Shown here one piece after another: positions 17,120 through 25,889 of a stretch of DNA of 64,000 nt (positions are counted from its first letter, which is position 1; each line of letters opens with the position of its first letter). A program made the position numbers and the translations under genes. Source of the DNA: Bacillota bacterium (GTDB lineage Bacteria > Bacillota_A > Clostridia > Lachnospirales > Lachnospiraceae); the NCBI GenBank assembly GCA_023407175.1, contig JAEYMU010000043.1, positions 62,001-126,000 on the forward strand, in the 5' to 3' direction. Under the pieces are notes generated by a model. The model did not search any database. It was not told the origin of the DNA and was given only the letters and a program-made list of their open reading frames with translations.

Positions 17120-17404
17120 CTAATCTTTCCTTGATTTTTTGGTTGCCATCAAATATACTGCCCCTGCAAGTGCTATGGCAAAAGGAACGAATATTAAATA
17201 ATATAAAGAAAATGAATGATCTACCAGAATACTCACCGGACCATCCGCTTCTCCGATGATATTCATTCCGTCCGTTGTAATGCCAGCGCCTAACCGATGC
17301 TGTATATAGATTAAAATCCAAAGGCAAAGCCCTGTAAAAAACAAGGTAATTACAGATGACACTATGGTAAGTATCAATATAATTTTCCTTTTCACTCTGG
17401 TCAC
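17120..17404 (-). CDS. Small membrane protein with a decarboxylase-beta-like GEADGP motif
   Basis: The 94 residues have two membrane segments, at about 9-33 and 68-87, separated by an outside loop containing NIIGEADGPVSIL. This closely resembles the GGADGPT(A/S)I motif of the sodium-pumping beta subunit (OadB/MmdB/GcdB), where the Asp is a sodium ligand. The full beta subunit is about four times longer, so this is not a functional copy of it. It follows a lipoprotein gene and lies near the biotin carboxyltransferase cluster. A role alongside that complex is only inferred. Confidence 0.6.
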   Translation of the reverse strand: MTRVKRKIILILTIVSSVITLFFTGLCLWILIYIQHRLGAGITTDGMNIIGEADGPVSILVDHSFSLYYLIFVPFAIALAGAVYLMATKKSRKD

Positions 17405-17440
17405 ACTCCTGTCCTAATTCGTAGGAACTTGCATTAATTT

Positions 17441-18184
17441 TTATTCATCCTTGCTGTTTTCCTTCAGTGCTTCTATTTCTTCCAGTATATCCGAAGCATC
17501 ATAAAGATGCTTCCGCTTATTGTCCTTTGTACTGTATACCGGTGTTCCATTATCCGTATCCACAAGTACATAGCTGTTCTTAAGATAGCCGTTTACTTTA
17601 TCAACATAGGCAGATATAGCCTGTGTATCACATTCCTCGGGACGGTTCATATCAAATTCGAGGCTTTCGTTAAAAAGATCCTGGCTTTCGCCCTCTTCCG
17701 TCAGAGAAAAAGCCTGTATGTTATAGCTTGCTATCCCCTGGTACATCATCGGCTTCCATAAAATCAGATAATCATGGCTGCCATCGTTATATATATAGAT
17801 ACCATTCCATCCCGGATGAACTGTATCCGCATGCCCCGTCCAGATCTCGTCTCCCGTGGCTCCGGAATACACCGATACCGTCTTCTCTTCACCGGTTTCC
17901 GGATAGTTGATAACATAGGTTAAATCCACCGAGATCTTCTCATTTATTCCGTCCTGTGTAAGATCGGCGGACCAGACGATCGGCTCCAGCTGCTCTACCT
18001 TGTCCGGCTCCAATGTAACCCCGGGGGTAGCTTCCCCCTGTGTCGGGGTGCTATTTACTGCGGATTGGGTGGCCTTTGCCGAATTGACCGTTTGTTCGCT
18101 TTTATTGCCGCACCCATTTAAAAGAAATATCCCCAGCAATAATATTGCCATACTTGAAAGCCTGTAAACATATTTCCTTTTCAT
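17441..18184 (-). CDS. Hypothetical lipoprotein
   Basis: The 247-residue product starts with a type II signal peptide; the lipobox is LLNGC with the modified Cys at about residue 25. A Ser/Thr/Gln-rich linker follows to about residue 60. The body includes IVWSADLTQDGINEKISVDLTY, a calcium-loop-like D-x-D-G-x-N pattern, and GATGDEIWTG, which resembles FG-GAP/VCBS-like repeat segments. No known family is assigned with certainty. It lies after the oadA terminator and before the small GEADGP membrane protein. Confidence 0.75.
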   Translation of the reverse strand: MKRKYVYRLSSMAILLLGIFLLNGCGNKSEQTVNSAKATQSAVNSTPTQGEATPGVTLEPDKVEQLEPIVWSADLTQDGINEKISVDLTYVINYPETGEEKTVSVYSGATGDEIWTGHADTVHPGWNGIYIYNDGSHDYLILWKPMMYQGIASYNIQAFSLTEEGESQDLFNESLEFDMNRPEECDTQAISAYVDKVNGYLKNSYVLVDTDNGTPVYSTKDNKRKHLYDASDILEEIEALKENSKDE

Positions 18185-18242
18185 TTCTACTCATCCTCCA
18201 TGTGAAAAAGGAATCCCCTCGTATTAAAATCGTTGACAATGG

Positions 18243-18280
18243 AAAAAGGTACGAAGCTACTATTAACCTCGTACCTTTCT
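18243..18280 (-). terminator. Rho-independent terminator after the carboxyltransferase cluster
   Basis: AAAGGTACGA (18245-18254) pairs with TCGTACCTTT (18269-18278), loop 14 nt. On the minus strand the helix is followed by T-rich sequence. It lies about 50 nt past the oadA-like stop. Confidence 0.85.
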
Positions 18281-18330
18281 ATAGGAAGAAAGAATTTTTT
18301 CTTGTTTAAATAGTTATGATATATTCCTGA

Positions 18331-19743
18331 TTATACAGGATAAGCCTTATTTGCCTTATCTGCAGCGGTTACATCAATTCCCGTCTGCTGTGCCTGGCGG
18401 TATTTGAAGAAATCCATAGCAACCTGAGGGAATAATGCATAGGATAGTATATCCTCATCCTGCTGCTTCCATTCTGCAATTTCTGCTTCTATCTTGTGAA
18501 GCTCCGGTTCAATTAAATCTGCCGGACGGCAGGTAATCGGTTTTTTATCTCCGTTTACCTTCTTTTGAACCTCTGGATTAAAGGGCTTTACTGTCTGGCC
18601 GTATTCACCGGCAAGCAGAGCCTTTGTTTCCTTGGTTACCATCTTATAACGCTCTCCGCCGATTACATTAAGTACAGCCTGTGTACCTACAATCTGGCTG
18701 GAAGGAGTAACAAGCGGCGGCTCACCGAAATCCTTACGAACTCTGGGGACCTCCTTTAATACCTCATAATACTTATCCTCCTGCTTTGCCTCCTTTAATT
18801 GGGAAACAAGATTGGATAACATACCGCCGGGTACCTGATACAAAAGTGTCTTGATATCTACGCCCATGACCTTTGGATTTAATAAACCGGAATCCAAAGC
18901 CTTATCACGGATTGGCCTGAAATAGTCAGCAATTTCAGCTAAAATATTCTGGTCATAGCCAGTGTCATAGGGCGTTCCCTTAAAGGTCTCAACCATTACC
19001 TCAGTAGCCGGCTGGCTTGTGCCCATAGCAAACGGTGACATTGCCGTATCAATGATATCACAGCCTGCCTCAATCGCCTTCATATAGGTCATTCCTGCAA
19101 CACCGCTGGTATAATGGGTATGAAGATCAATGGGAATGCTTACAGCCTCCTTCAACGCGCTTACCAATACGGTAGCTTCGTAAGGTACCAGCAGACCTGC
19201 CATATCCTTAATACAGATGGAGGATGCGCCAAGCTCCTCGATTCTTTTCGCCATCTTTACATAGTAATCCGTAGTATAGGCATCGCCTAAAGTATAGGAA
19301 ATTGCGATCTGCGCATGTCCCTTCTCCTTATTGGTAGCCTTAACTGCACATTCCAGATTGCGGATATCGTTCAAGGCATCGAAAATACGGATAATGTCGA
19401 TACCGTTGGCAATCGATTTCTGCACAAAATACTCTACTACATCATCTGCATAATGACGGTATCCGAGAATGTTCTGTCCGCGAAACAGCATCTGCAGCTT
19501 CGTATTCTTAAAGCCTTTTCTGATTTTGCGAAGTCTTTCCCACGGGTCTTCCTTCAAGAAACGCAGGGATGCATCAAAGGTTGCGCCGCCCCAGCATTCC
19601 ACTGCATGATAGCCTACCTTATCCATGGTTTCAAGAATGGGAAGCATCTGATCCGTTGTCATTCTTGTAGCAATCAGGGATTGGTGAGCATCACGTAATA
19701 TCGTTTCGGTTATTTTAACCGGTTTTTTAACTTGTTCAGTCAT
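18331..19743 (-). CDS. oadA: Oxaloacetate decarboxylase alpha / pyruvate carboxylase B-type carboxyltransferase (5S-like)
   Basis: The 470 residues form the carboxyltransferase TIM barrel that exchanges CO2 between biotin and pyruvate/oxaloacetate. Motifs visible are TILRDAHQS at 14-22, CWGGATFD, the carbamylated-lysine segment CIKDMAGLL and the metal-binding DLHTHYTSG. Unlike full OadA or PycB it lacks a C-terminal biotinyl domain; that is a separate protein encoded next upstream. It ends the run carboxyltransferase-gamma-biotin carrier-oadA and is followed by a terminator. No beta subunit is present in the window. Confidence 0.93.
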   Translation of the reverse strand: MTEQVKKPVKITETILRDAHQSLIATRMTTDQMLPILETMDKVGYHAVECWGGATFDASLRFLKEDPWERLRKIRKGFKNTKLQMLFRGQNILGYRHYADDVVEYFVQKSIANGIDIIRIFDALNDIRNLECAVKATNKEKGHAQIAISYTLGDAYTTDYYVKMAKRIEELGASSICIKDMAGLLVPYEATVLVSALKEAVSIPIDLHTHYTSGVAGMTYMKAIEAGCDIIDTAMSPFAMGTSQPATEVMVETFKGTPYDTGYDQNILAEIADYFRPIRDKALDSGLLNPKVMGVDIKTLLYQVPGGMLSNLVSQLKEAKQEDKYYEVLKEVPRVRKDFGEPPLVTPSSQIVGTQAVLNVIGGERYKMVTKETKALLAGEYGQTVKPFNPEVQKKVNGDKKPITCRPADLIEPELHKIEAEIAEWKQQDEDILSYALFPQVAMDFFKYRQAQQTGIDVTAADKANKAYPV

Positions 19744-19767
19744 TACTCTACCTCCTGTTCATCTATA

Positions 19768-20175
19768 TTAGTTTAAGGTTGCCAGTAAAGTACCTGCCTC
19801 CACCGACTGACCGGAGGTAGCATTAATGCTTGCTACCGTACCATCCTGTGGTGATACAATTTCATTTTCCATCTTCATTGCTTCCAGAATCATCAGCACC
19901 TGGCCCTTTTTCACCGCCTGGCCAACAGAAGCCTTGATGGCAAGAATCTTTCCGGGCATGGGAGCGCTTACCTTAACACTTCCTGCTGTTCCTCCTGCTG
20001 CTGCGGGTGCCGGAGTGGGTGCTGCTGCGGGAGCTGCCGGTGCTGCAACCGGAGCAGGGGCAGCCACGGGTACGGGTGCTGCTGCATAAACCGGAGCCGG
20101 AGCGGGTGCTACAATTCCTTCCTGAACTGTTACATTATAGGTATTTCCATTCACTGTAATTGTATAATATTTCAT
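19768..20175 (-). CDS. Biotin carrier protein (1.3S / gamma-type biotinyl subunit)
   Basis: The 135 residues start MKYYTITVNG, with AGGAGG upstream, and this start is preferred over 20202. A short beta strand region is followed by a Pro/Ala linker (about residues 20-65). The C-terminal biotinyl domain carries the target lysine in EAMKMENEI. It would swing carboxyl groups between the acyl-CoA-type and pyruvate-type carboxyltransferases encoded on either side. It follows the gamma-like subunit and precedes oadA. Confidence 0.95.
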   Translation of the reverse strand: MKYYTITVNGNTYNVTVQEGIVAPAPAPVYAAAPVPVAAPAPVAAPAAPAAAPTPAPAAAGGTAGSVKVSAPMPGKILAIKASVGQAVKKGQVLMILEAMKMENEIVSPQDGTVASINATSGQSVEAGTLLATLN

Positions 20176-20257
20176 TTTGAAATCCTCCTTGTTCTTGGGC
20201 ATCTAAGTAGTGCCTTACTCTATTCTTTGATAGCATAATCAGCTATTCACTTCACAA

Positions 20258-20611
20258 TTACCTTGCTCTTCGGATAGAACGTACCACCAGGCCGTCTGCC
20301 GGTGCGCTGTCTCCCATGGATGCATAAATCGCAGCTGTAATCACTGCCACCAGTTCACTGTCCCCTGACAGCTCAACCTGTTCATTGCTGGCAATCTGAA
20401 CGGCCGCATTATTAACAGGGCTGTTATTTTCTGTTTTTGACGCTGTGTTATTCTTCAGATAAGACATGATGCTTGCCAGATAGACCAGTACGATCAGCAA
20501 AAGCACTGCCAGAACAACAACCACGCCAAATAAGGTATTTATATTGATAAAACTGCCCGTATCAGATAGAACTGCGGCTTTACTGATTGCTCCCTTTTCC
20601 AATATATCCAT
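20258..20611 (-). CDS. Decarboxylase gamma-subunit-like membrane protein (OadG family)
   Basis: The 117 residues have one membrane helix at about 24-52 (LFGVVVVLAVLLLIVLVYLA), a short polar linker and a C-terminal helix-rich tail with AVITAAIYASMGD. This layout and size match OadG/MmdD, the small subunit that stabilises sodium-pumping decarboxylase complexes at the membrane. It lies directly between the acyl-CoA carboxyltransferase and the biotin carrier. Its presence suggests membrane association although no beta subunit gene is seen. Confidence 0.8.
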   Translation of the reverse strand: MDILEKGAISKAAVLSDTGSFININTLFGVVVVLAVLLLIVLVYLASIMSYLKNNTASKTENNSPVNNAAVQIASNEQVELSGDSELVAVITAAIYASMGDSAPADGLVVRSIRRAR

Positions 20612-20625
20612 CGTCTCACCTCATT

Positions 20626-22062
20626 CTATATAGAGCCATGCTTTTTTGCAGGGCGGTTTTCTCTCTTTGTGAAAAGCATCTCGAAGGAATAGACTGCATG
20701 CTTGCGGACAGCTTCCGCTTCAATGATGCTGTCAACATATCCACGTTTTGCAGCCGCATGCGCACTTGACTGAAGCTCTGCATATTCCGCTGCTTTTTCT
20801 TTCACAACCTCTGCCGCTTCCCCATCATAAATAATCTGGGCGGCAAGGGAAGGCTCCATGGTACCGATCTGGGCGGTAGGAAGCGCAAATACCAAATCTG
20901 CCCCGATATGCTTTGAATTCATGGCAAGATAGGCTGTTCCAAAAGCCTTGCCTACGATGAAATTCACCTTGGGTACCGTTGCATTGGCAAATGCATAAAT
21001 TAATTTGGCACTGGCCTTCGCAATTGTTTTCTCTTCCTCTACGGTTGCCTTATATCCGTTAACATTCGTCAGTGTTAGCACCGGAATATTAAAAGCGTCA
21101 CAGAATGTAACAAAATCTGCTGCTTTTTCTGCTCCGGCTGCTGTCAATGTACCATCAAATTTATCGGTAACCTTTCCCGCTTCATCGGTGATCTCAGTGC
21201 GGTTTGCCACAGCACCAACCGTAACACCATTTAAGCGGATAAATCCGGTAACCATTTCCCTTGCATAATCCGGCTTAAGCTCAAAGAAAAAGTGATTGTC
21301 GGACAGATCCGACAGAGCCTTTACCGAATTACCTGCTTCACCTGCAAAATCAGGGAGCAGACGGTTTAAATCATCGTCACATTCATCATAGGATGCATCG
21401 TCTTCATTATTGGAGGGTAAAATTGTTATCAAATCACGGATTTTCTCAATTACGGCTTCTTCGGTTTCTCCAACATAATCCACCAGACCTGTTTTCGCCT
21501 GATAAGCTGCCTTTGATGTATCCAGCTTGTCCTTGCTGCTTCCGGCCAGGGCATTCGGAGAGTTAACAAACAATCTGGCCTGTTTTCCCTCCATAAAAGA
21601 AAAGTCACTTAAAGAAGCCAGTGCAGCTAAGCCGCCGCCACAATTTCCGAAGATGGCGGTAATCTGAGGGATAATACCGGAAGCTAATGTCTGCTTTACG
21701 TAAATCTCTCCAAAGCCGTTCAAGGCATCGGTTGCCTCCTGAAGTCTAAGTCCGGTTGAGTCAATCAAACCGATCACAGGGGCTCCTACTTTAAGTGCCA
21801 AATCATAAATGTTTGTTATTTTTTTTGCATGCATCTCACCGACCGACCCGCCAATGGAAGATGCATCCTGACTATATACATAAACAAGATTTCCATCAAT
21901 TAAACCATAACCGGTGATTACGCCATCAGCAGGTGCTTCCTTCTGCTGAAGATTAAAGTCTGTACTTCTTTTTGTAACGAAAGCGCCGACTTCAACAAAA
22001 CTATTGTCGTCAAGCAAAGAAGTAATTCTTTCTCTTGCTGACAGTTGTGCTGTACTGCTCAT
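20626..22062 (-). CDS. Acyl-CoA carboxyltransferase (MmdA / PccB / 12S type)
   Basis: The 478 residues contain two crotonase-like halves. N-terminal features are ITGYGLIDGNLVYVYSQD and the GGSVGEMHAKKI biotin-site motif. The C-terminal half has FNIPVLTLTNVNGY and GKAFGTAYLAMNSK. The usual substrates are methylmalonyl- or propionyl-CoA; which one applies here cannot be told. At 478 residues it is slightly shorter than the usual 510-520. It heads a four-gene operon with its own promoter. Confidence 0.88.
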   Translation of the reverse strand: MSSTAQLSARERITSLLDDNSFVEVGAFVTKRSTDFNLQQKEAPADGVITGYGLIDGNLVYVYSQDASSIGGSVGEMHAKKITNIYDLALKVGAPVIGLIDSTGLRLQEATDALNGFGEIYVKQTLASGIIPQITAIFGNCGGGLAALASLSDFSFMEGKQARLFVNSPNALAGSSKDKLDTSKAAYQAKTGLVDYVGETEEAVIEKIRDLITILPSNNEDDASYDECDDDLNRLLPDFAGEAGNSVKALSDLSDNHFFFELKPDYAREMVTGFIRLNGVTVGAVANRTEITDEAGKVTDKFDGTLTAAGAEKAADFVTFCDAFNIPVLTLTNVNGYKATVEEEKTIAKASAKLIYAFANATVPKVNFIVGKAFGTAYLAMNSKHIGADLVFALPTAQIGTMEPSLAAQIIYDGEAAEVVKEKAAEYAELQSSAHAAAKRGYVDSIIEAEAVRKHAVYSFEMLFTKRENRPAKKHGSI

Positions 22063-22117
22063 TTTCAGCCCTCCATTTTTCTATTGTTATATATAAATCA
22101 ATTCTCTGCCGAGTATA

Positions 22118-22146
22118 ATTGTATTATATTTAATGTAAAAAGGCAA
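22118..22146 (-). promoter_or_regulatory. Promoter of the carboxyltransferase operon
   Basis: TTGCCT (22141-22146), 17-nt spacer, TACAAT (22118-22123), about 55 nt upstream of the first gene. The rest of the spacer to recX is AT-rich without a convincing gene. Confidence 0.6.
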
Positions 22147-22240
22147 GGATAAATTACTTAAAAAAGGTGCATAATACCATAAATCCATGCTGTTTTTCTA
22201 TAAATATTCCCTCATGGTGTGAATTATGCTTTTCAATCAT

Positions 22241-22864
22241 TCACATTATTACCTGCCTGATTTTTGCTATGTCAAAACCCTTCCTGTATAGGGAGGCCAT
22301 TATTTTCTTTTTTTGATCGGGGGTCAAATCTTCTCCGGAGGCTCTCGATTTTTTCTCAACTGCCCTGCGGATGGCAACCAGCTCTGCATCCTCAGTCTGT
22401 GCGTCCTCGTCATCGATTTGATATTCCTCCTTCATAGCCCGTTCGATTAAATCCTTTTCTAACCCCTTCTGAAGCAATTCCATCTGAATTGCAAGCCTGC
22501 TTTTTGAGTTCATCCTTGCACGGATGTAGGAGGATGCATATCTTTCATTGTCCAGATAGCCATATTCCGAAACATATACAATCGTCCGGTCGATAATATC
22601 ATTGGTATAGCCCGCATTAGAAAGCTTGTCTCTAAGCTCTTGCTCCGTCCTGTCCATGAATTTCAATATGGAGAGGGCTTTTTGCTTTGCCCGCCGGTAG
22701 ACAGTATCCAAGAGGATTTCTTCTAAGTCCTCCTTGGAAATCTCCAGGCCTTCCCTTAACCGGAAATGGTCTACTTCCTTCTGATTCATATGAAAGGTAT
22801 ATGCGCCATCAATTACTACCTTGATTTTCGATTTTTCAAATTCTTCTAAACATGTAATAACCAT
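22241..22864 (-). CDS. recX: Regulatory protein RecX
   Basis: It inhibits RecA filament growth. The 207 residues begin MVITCLEEFE, with AAGGAG 8 nt upstream, preferred over the frame start at 22921. The three-helix repeats of the family are visible: RTEQELRDKLSNAGY, YVSEYGYLDNERYASSYI and KKKIMASLYRKGFDIAKIR. It lies downstream of recA on the same strand, separated by a hairpin that may act as a partial terminator. Confidence 0.9.
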   Translation of the reverse strand: MVITCLEEFEKSKIKVVIDGAYTFHMNQKEVDHFRLREGLEISKEDLEEILLDTVYRRAKQKALSILKFMDRTEQELRDKLSNAGYTNDIIDRTIVYVSEYGYLDNERYASSYIRARMNSKSRLAIQMELLQKGLEKDLIERAMKEEYQIDDEDAQTEDAELVAIRRAVEKKSRASGEDLTPDQKKKIMASLYRKGFDIAKIRQVIM

Positions 22865-22986
22865 AGTATCCACTCCTTGATGCTTTAATATACCGCAGCG
22901 GCAAGCTACCATAGTAGGCATCTTGCGCTATAATATGTACTCGCTTCACTCTCTCCTATGGAAGCTGCTTGTTTGTGACAGCAACA

Positions 22987-23018
22987 AAGCTGTCCGGAAG
23001 AATTCGGACTGGCAGCTT
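22987..23018 (-). terminator. Possible recA terminator
   Basis: AAGCTGTCCG (22987-22996) pairs with CGGAC-TG-GCAGCTT (23005-23018) with a 2-nt bulge. On the minus strand it is followed by TTTGTTG, a weak U-run, so read-through into recX is likely. Confidence 0.5.
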
Positions 23019-23132
23019 ACGACCCTCGTATTCTGCCGTTCGGGGCTTCCTTCCTGGACAGCCTTTGTCTATGATGCGAAATTGTAATATTTCCGTTACG
23101 GTTTAACCGGCAGGCTGAACTGTAACATATTT

Positions 23133-24158
23133 CTATGCGAGCACTTCATTATAATTCTTGGCAGGGGACAATGCGTATTTTTCTCTGACCTTATTCTCAA
23201 TCTCAGCAAATATTTCCGGATTATCGATTAGGAACTGCTTTGCATTCTCCCTGCCTTGTCCGATTTTTGCGTCATTGTAGGCATACCAGGCTCCGCTTTT
23301 TATTACGATACTGGAATCAGCAGCAAGATCAAGTACATCGCCTTCCCGTGATATTCCCTTGCCGAACATAATATCAAATTCCGCCTCCTTAAAGGGGGGT
23401 GCGATTTTATTCTTTACCACCTTCACACGGGTCCGGTTACCCACAACATCTCCGCCCTGCTTTAAGGCTTCTATCCTTCTTACGTCCAGACGGATGGATG
23501 CATAGAACTTTAAGGCACGTCCACCTGTGGTTGTCTCAGGATTGCCGAACATAATTCCAACCTTTTCACGAAGCTGGTTGATAAATACTACGATACAGTT
23601 GGATTTGCTGATTACTGCCGTTAATTTTCGAAGTGCCTGGGACATCAGCCTGGCCTGCAAGCCCACATGAGAATCTCCCATCTCCCCGTCAATCTCCGCC
23701 TTCGGAACCAACGCCGCAACCGAGTCAACGATAATAATATCCACAGCTCCTGAACGTACCATGGTTTCAGTGATTTCCAGTGCCTGCTCTCCGTTGTCCG
23801 GCTGGGAAATATATAAATTGTCAATATCTACACCAATATTCTTGGCATATACAGGATCAAGCGCATGCTCCGCATCGATAAAGCCGGCAATACCGCCCCT
23901 TTTTTGAACCTCAGATACCATATGTAGGGCTACAGTCGTTTTACCGCTGGACTCGGGTCCATATATTTCTACAATTCTTCCCTTGGGAACGCCGCCCAGT
24001 CCCAGGGCTATATCAAGACTGATGGAGCCGGTCGGAACTGTCTCGATATTCATATTGGCATTTGTATCGCCAAGCTTCATTACAGAACCCTTGCCATATT
24101 GCTTTTCAATCTGTGCCAGAGCTGATTCCAATGCTCTTATTTTATCATCCTTTGCCAT
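23133..24158 (-). CDS. recA: Recombinase RecA
   Basis: It catalyses strand exchange and triggers LexA cleavage. The 341 residues carry Walker A GPESSGKT at 67-74, the loop-2 region [18 protein letters not shown], and the typical start [20 protein letters not shown]. The start has a GGGAG 6-7 nt upstream. A LexA-type box and a strong promoter lie upstream, so the gene is under SOS control. recX follows. Confidence 0.99.
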   Translation of the reverse strand: MAKDDKIRALESALAQIEKQYGKGSVMKLGDTNANMNIETVPTGSISLDIALGLGGVPKGRIVEIYGPESSGKTTVALHMVSEVQKRGGIAGFIDAEHALDPVYAKNIGVDIDNLYISQPDNGEQALEITETMVRSGAVDIIIVDSVAALVPKAEIDGEMGDSHVGLQARLMSQALRKLTAVISKSNCIVVFINQLREKVGIMFGNPETTTGGRALKFYASIRLDVRRIEALKQGGDVVGNRTRVKVVKNKIAPPFKEAEFDIMFGKGISREGDVLDLAADSSIVIKSGAWYAYNDAKIGQGRENAKQFLIDNPEIFAEIENKVREKYALSPAKNYNEVLA

Positions 24159-24221
24159 ATCAATTCTCCCTTTTCATGAAGGTGTTTTCTTCAATTTTAA
24201 TGAAGACGCCCTCCAAAATAC

Positions 24222-24233
24222 GAACTTATGTTC
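24222..24233 (-). promoter_or_regulatory. LexA (SOS) box of recA
   Basis: GAACTTATGTTC, with a flanking C, fits the Gram-positive LexA consensus GAACN4GTTC. It lies about 10 nt downstream of the -10, over the transcription start. Confidence 0.85.
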
Positions 24234-24241
24234 TCATAGCA

Positions 24242-24270
24242 ATATTAACTTATTTTCGAAATAATGTCAA
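24242..24270 (-). promoter_or_regulatory. Promoter of recA
   Basis: Consensus TTGACA (24265-24270), 17-nt spacer, TAATAT (24242-24247). The LexA box directly follows. Confidence 0.85.
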
Positions 24271-24384
24271 TACTTAAGTCTGTATTCTTCCATATTTAAC
24301 TGTGCTCTATGCCAAGCCAGTACTTATGTATCCTCTTAATCTATACACTAAGCCCAAAAAGCCTTTGAACGTGTTAAGTCCGGT

Positions 24385-24410
24385 GATAAGCCTTAATCGG
24401 AAGGCTTATC
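24385..24410 (-). other. Perfect 10-bp hairpin upstream of the recA promoter
   Basis: GATAAGCCTT (24385-24394) pairs with AAGGCTTATC (24401-24410), loop 6 nt. No U-run follows directly. A further AAAGGCTTTTT stretch about 20 nt downstream on the minus strand could pair with the same AAGCCTT arm, so alternative foldings are possible. Confidence 0.45.
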
Positions 24411-24415
24411 AAAAA

Positions 24416-24493
24416 TCAATTCGGATAAAATGAAAGGAAAAAGTAAGCAAAAAGCATCTGAAAGCCCTGTAAACAGGAAGCCTGTAAATCCAT
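24416..24493 (-). CDS. Candidate 25-residue hydrophobic peptide
   Basis: ATG at 24491-24493 opens a 25-codon frame (starts MDLQASCLQGF, ends LSFYPN), rich in Phe and Leu. It lies 30-40 nt after a strong promoter (24530-24558) that has no other gene to serve before recA. A possible ribosome-binding site AAAGG is only 2 nt from the ATG, too close for efficient use. It could be a leader peptide or small membrane peptide; equally the transcript may be a non-coding RNA. The 24159-24632 spacer holds nothing else that looks coding. Confidence 0.25.
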   Translation of the reverse strand: MDLQASCLQGFQMLFAYFFLSFYPN

Positions 24494-24529
24494 AACCTTT
24501 GAAAACAAGCAGAATATAAAGATACTTTA

Positions 24530-24558
24530 ATTATATCAGTATCCGCATTCTTTGTAAA
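24530..24558 (-). promoter_or_regulatory. Orphan promoter between ilvA and recA
   Basis: TTTACA (24553-24558), 17-nt spacer, TGA-TATAAT (24530-24535) with extended -10. It is one of the best sigma-A matches in the window, yet no annotated-size gene follows for about 370 nt. Confidence 0.65.
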
Positions 24559-24632
24559 TGGTGGCAGGGCTGTTTAAATCGCCGAATTTTACAGTATTTT
24601 CTATCTATTATGACAAACCGCTTGGCATCTTA

Positions 24633-25850
24633 CTAATACAGCTTGCTCGGTGTGCACAGCTTTGGATTATAGCCATGATCAATCAACGCCTGTACGATCT
24701 GCTGCTTATGCTCATGTCCGAAGGTTTCCATTGTAATGGTAAGCTCTACTGCGCTGTTACGGTTGATGCTGACAAACTGGTTATGGTCCAGACGGATTAC
24801 ATTGCCCTGGGCCTTCGCAATAATTGACGCAACATTCACCAACTCACCCGGCCGGTCCGGTAAAAGTACAGATACGGTAAATACCCGTCCCCTCTGGATC
24901 AAGCCATGCTGCACGATGGAGGACACTGTTATAATATCCATATTTCCGCCGCTTAGGACGGATACAATCTTTTTATTTTTACATTTTAAATGCTTCAGGG
25001 CCGCAACTGAAAGTAAGCCGGAATTCTCCACCACCATTTTATGGTTTTCTATCATGTCAAGGAAATTGACAATCAGCTCCTGGTCCTCAATTGTGATGAT
25101 ATCATCCACATATTTCTGAATATAGGGGAATACCACATCTCCCGGCGTCTTTACCGCTGTTCCGTCTGCGATGGTATCCACCTTGGGAAGTGTTACTACA
25201 CGCCCTGCCTTCAGGGAGGCCTTCATACAGGCTGCACCCGCAGGCTCGACTCCGATAACTTTGATATTGGGATTTAACATTTTTGCGAGGGTTGCCACAC
25301 CGCAGAGCAGACCGCCTCCGCCGATTGGCACAAGTATCACATCTACAGTGGGAAGGTCCTTGAAGATTTCCATAGCAATGGTACCCTGTCCGGTAGCCAC
25401 CACCTCATCATTGAAGGGATGAATGAAGGTATAGCCCTTTTCCTCTGCCAGCTTTAAGGCATATTGACAGGACTCGTCATACACGTTACCATACAGAATT
25501 ACCTCTGCACCATAGCTCTTGGTACGATTCACCTTAATCAGGGGTGTGGTTGAAGGCATGACAATAATCGCCTTCGCATTGTAGAGCTTCGCTGCATAGG
25601 CAACTCCCTGGGCATGATTTCCCGCAGAAGCCGTAATCAGACCGCGTTCTCTTTCCTCCTTAGACATGGTGCTTATCTTATAATAGGCTCCCCGCACCTT
25701 GTAGGCTCCTGTGAACTGCATATTCTCCGGCTTTAAATATACCTTATTTCCCGTTTCAGCAGAAAAATAATCGCTGTAGACCAGTTCGGTACGCAATATT
25801 ACTTTTTTGACGGCTTCCGTAGCTTCCTCAAATTTATCTAATGTCATCAT
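24633..25850 (-). CDS. ilvA: Threonine ammonia-lyase (threonine dehydratase)
   Basis: This PLP enzyme deaminates threonine to 2-oxobutyrate. The 405 residues include the Schiff-base lysine K51 in TGAYKVRGAYYKI, the PLP-phosphate loop GGGGLLCG, and a C-terminal ACT-like domain from about residue 325. The single short regulatory domain is like catabolic/allosteric clostridial forms rather than the long E. coli IlvA. GGAGGG precedes the start. It begins 39 nt after the ftsY stop with no room for a T-box leader. Confidence 0.92.
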   Translation of the reverse strand: MMTLDKFEEATEAVKKVILRTELVYSDYFSAETGNKVYLKPENMQFTGAYKVRGAYYKISTMSKEERERGLITASAGNHAQGVAYAAKLYNAKAIIVMPSTTPLIKVNRTKSYGAEVILYGNVYDESCQYALKLAEEKGYTFIHPFNDEVVATGQGTIAMEIFKDLPTVDVILVPIGGGGLLCGVATLAKMLNPNIKVIGVEPAGAACMKASLKAGRVVTLPKVDTIADGTAVKTPGDVVFPYIQKYVDDIITIEDQELIVNFLDMIENHKMVVENSGLLSVAALKHLKCKNKKIVSVLSGGNMDIITVSSIVQHGLIQRGRVFTVSVLLPDRPGELVNVASIIAKAQGNVIRLDHNQFVSINRNSAVELTITMETFGHEHKQQIVQALIDHGYNPKLCTPSKLY

Positions 25851-25889
25851 GATATTTACCCTCCATGTGCATGCGTTTATTTTATTTTC

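Noticed and set aside
19826..20089. Ala-rich plus-strand ORF opposite the biotin carrier
   Set aside because: It is the antisense of the Pro/Ala linker of the biotin carrier protein.
25851..25889. T-box or other leader in front of ilvA
   Set aside because: Only 39 nt separate ftsY and ilvA, not enough for such a structure.
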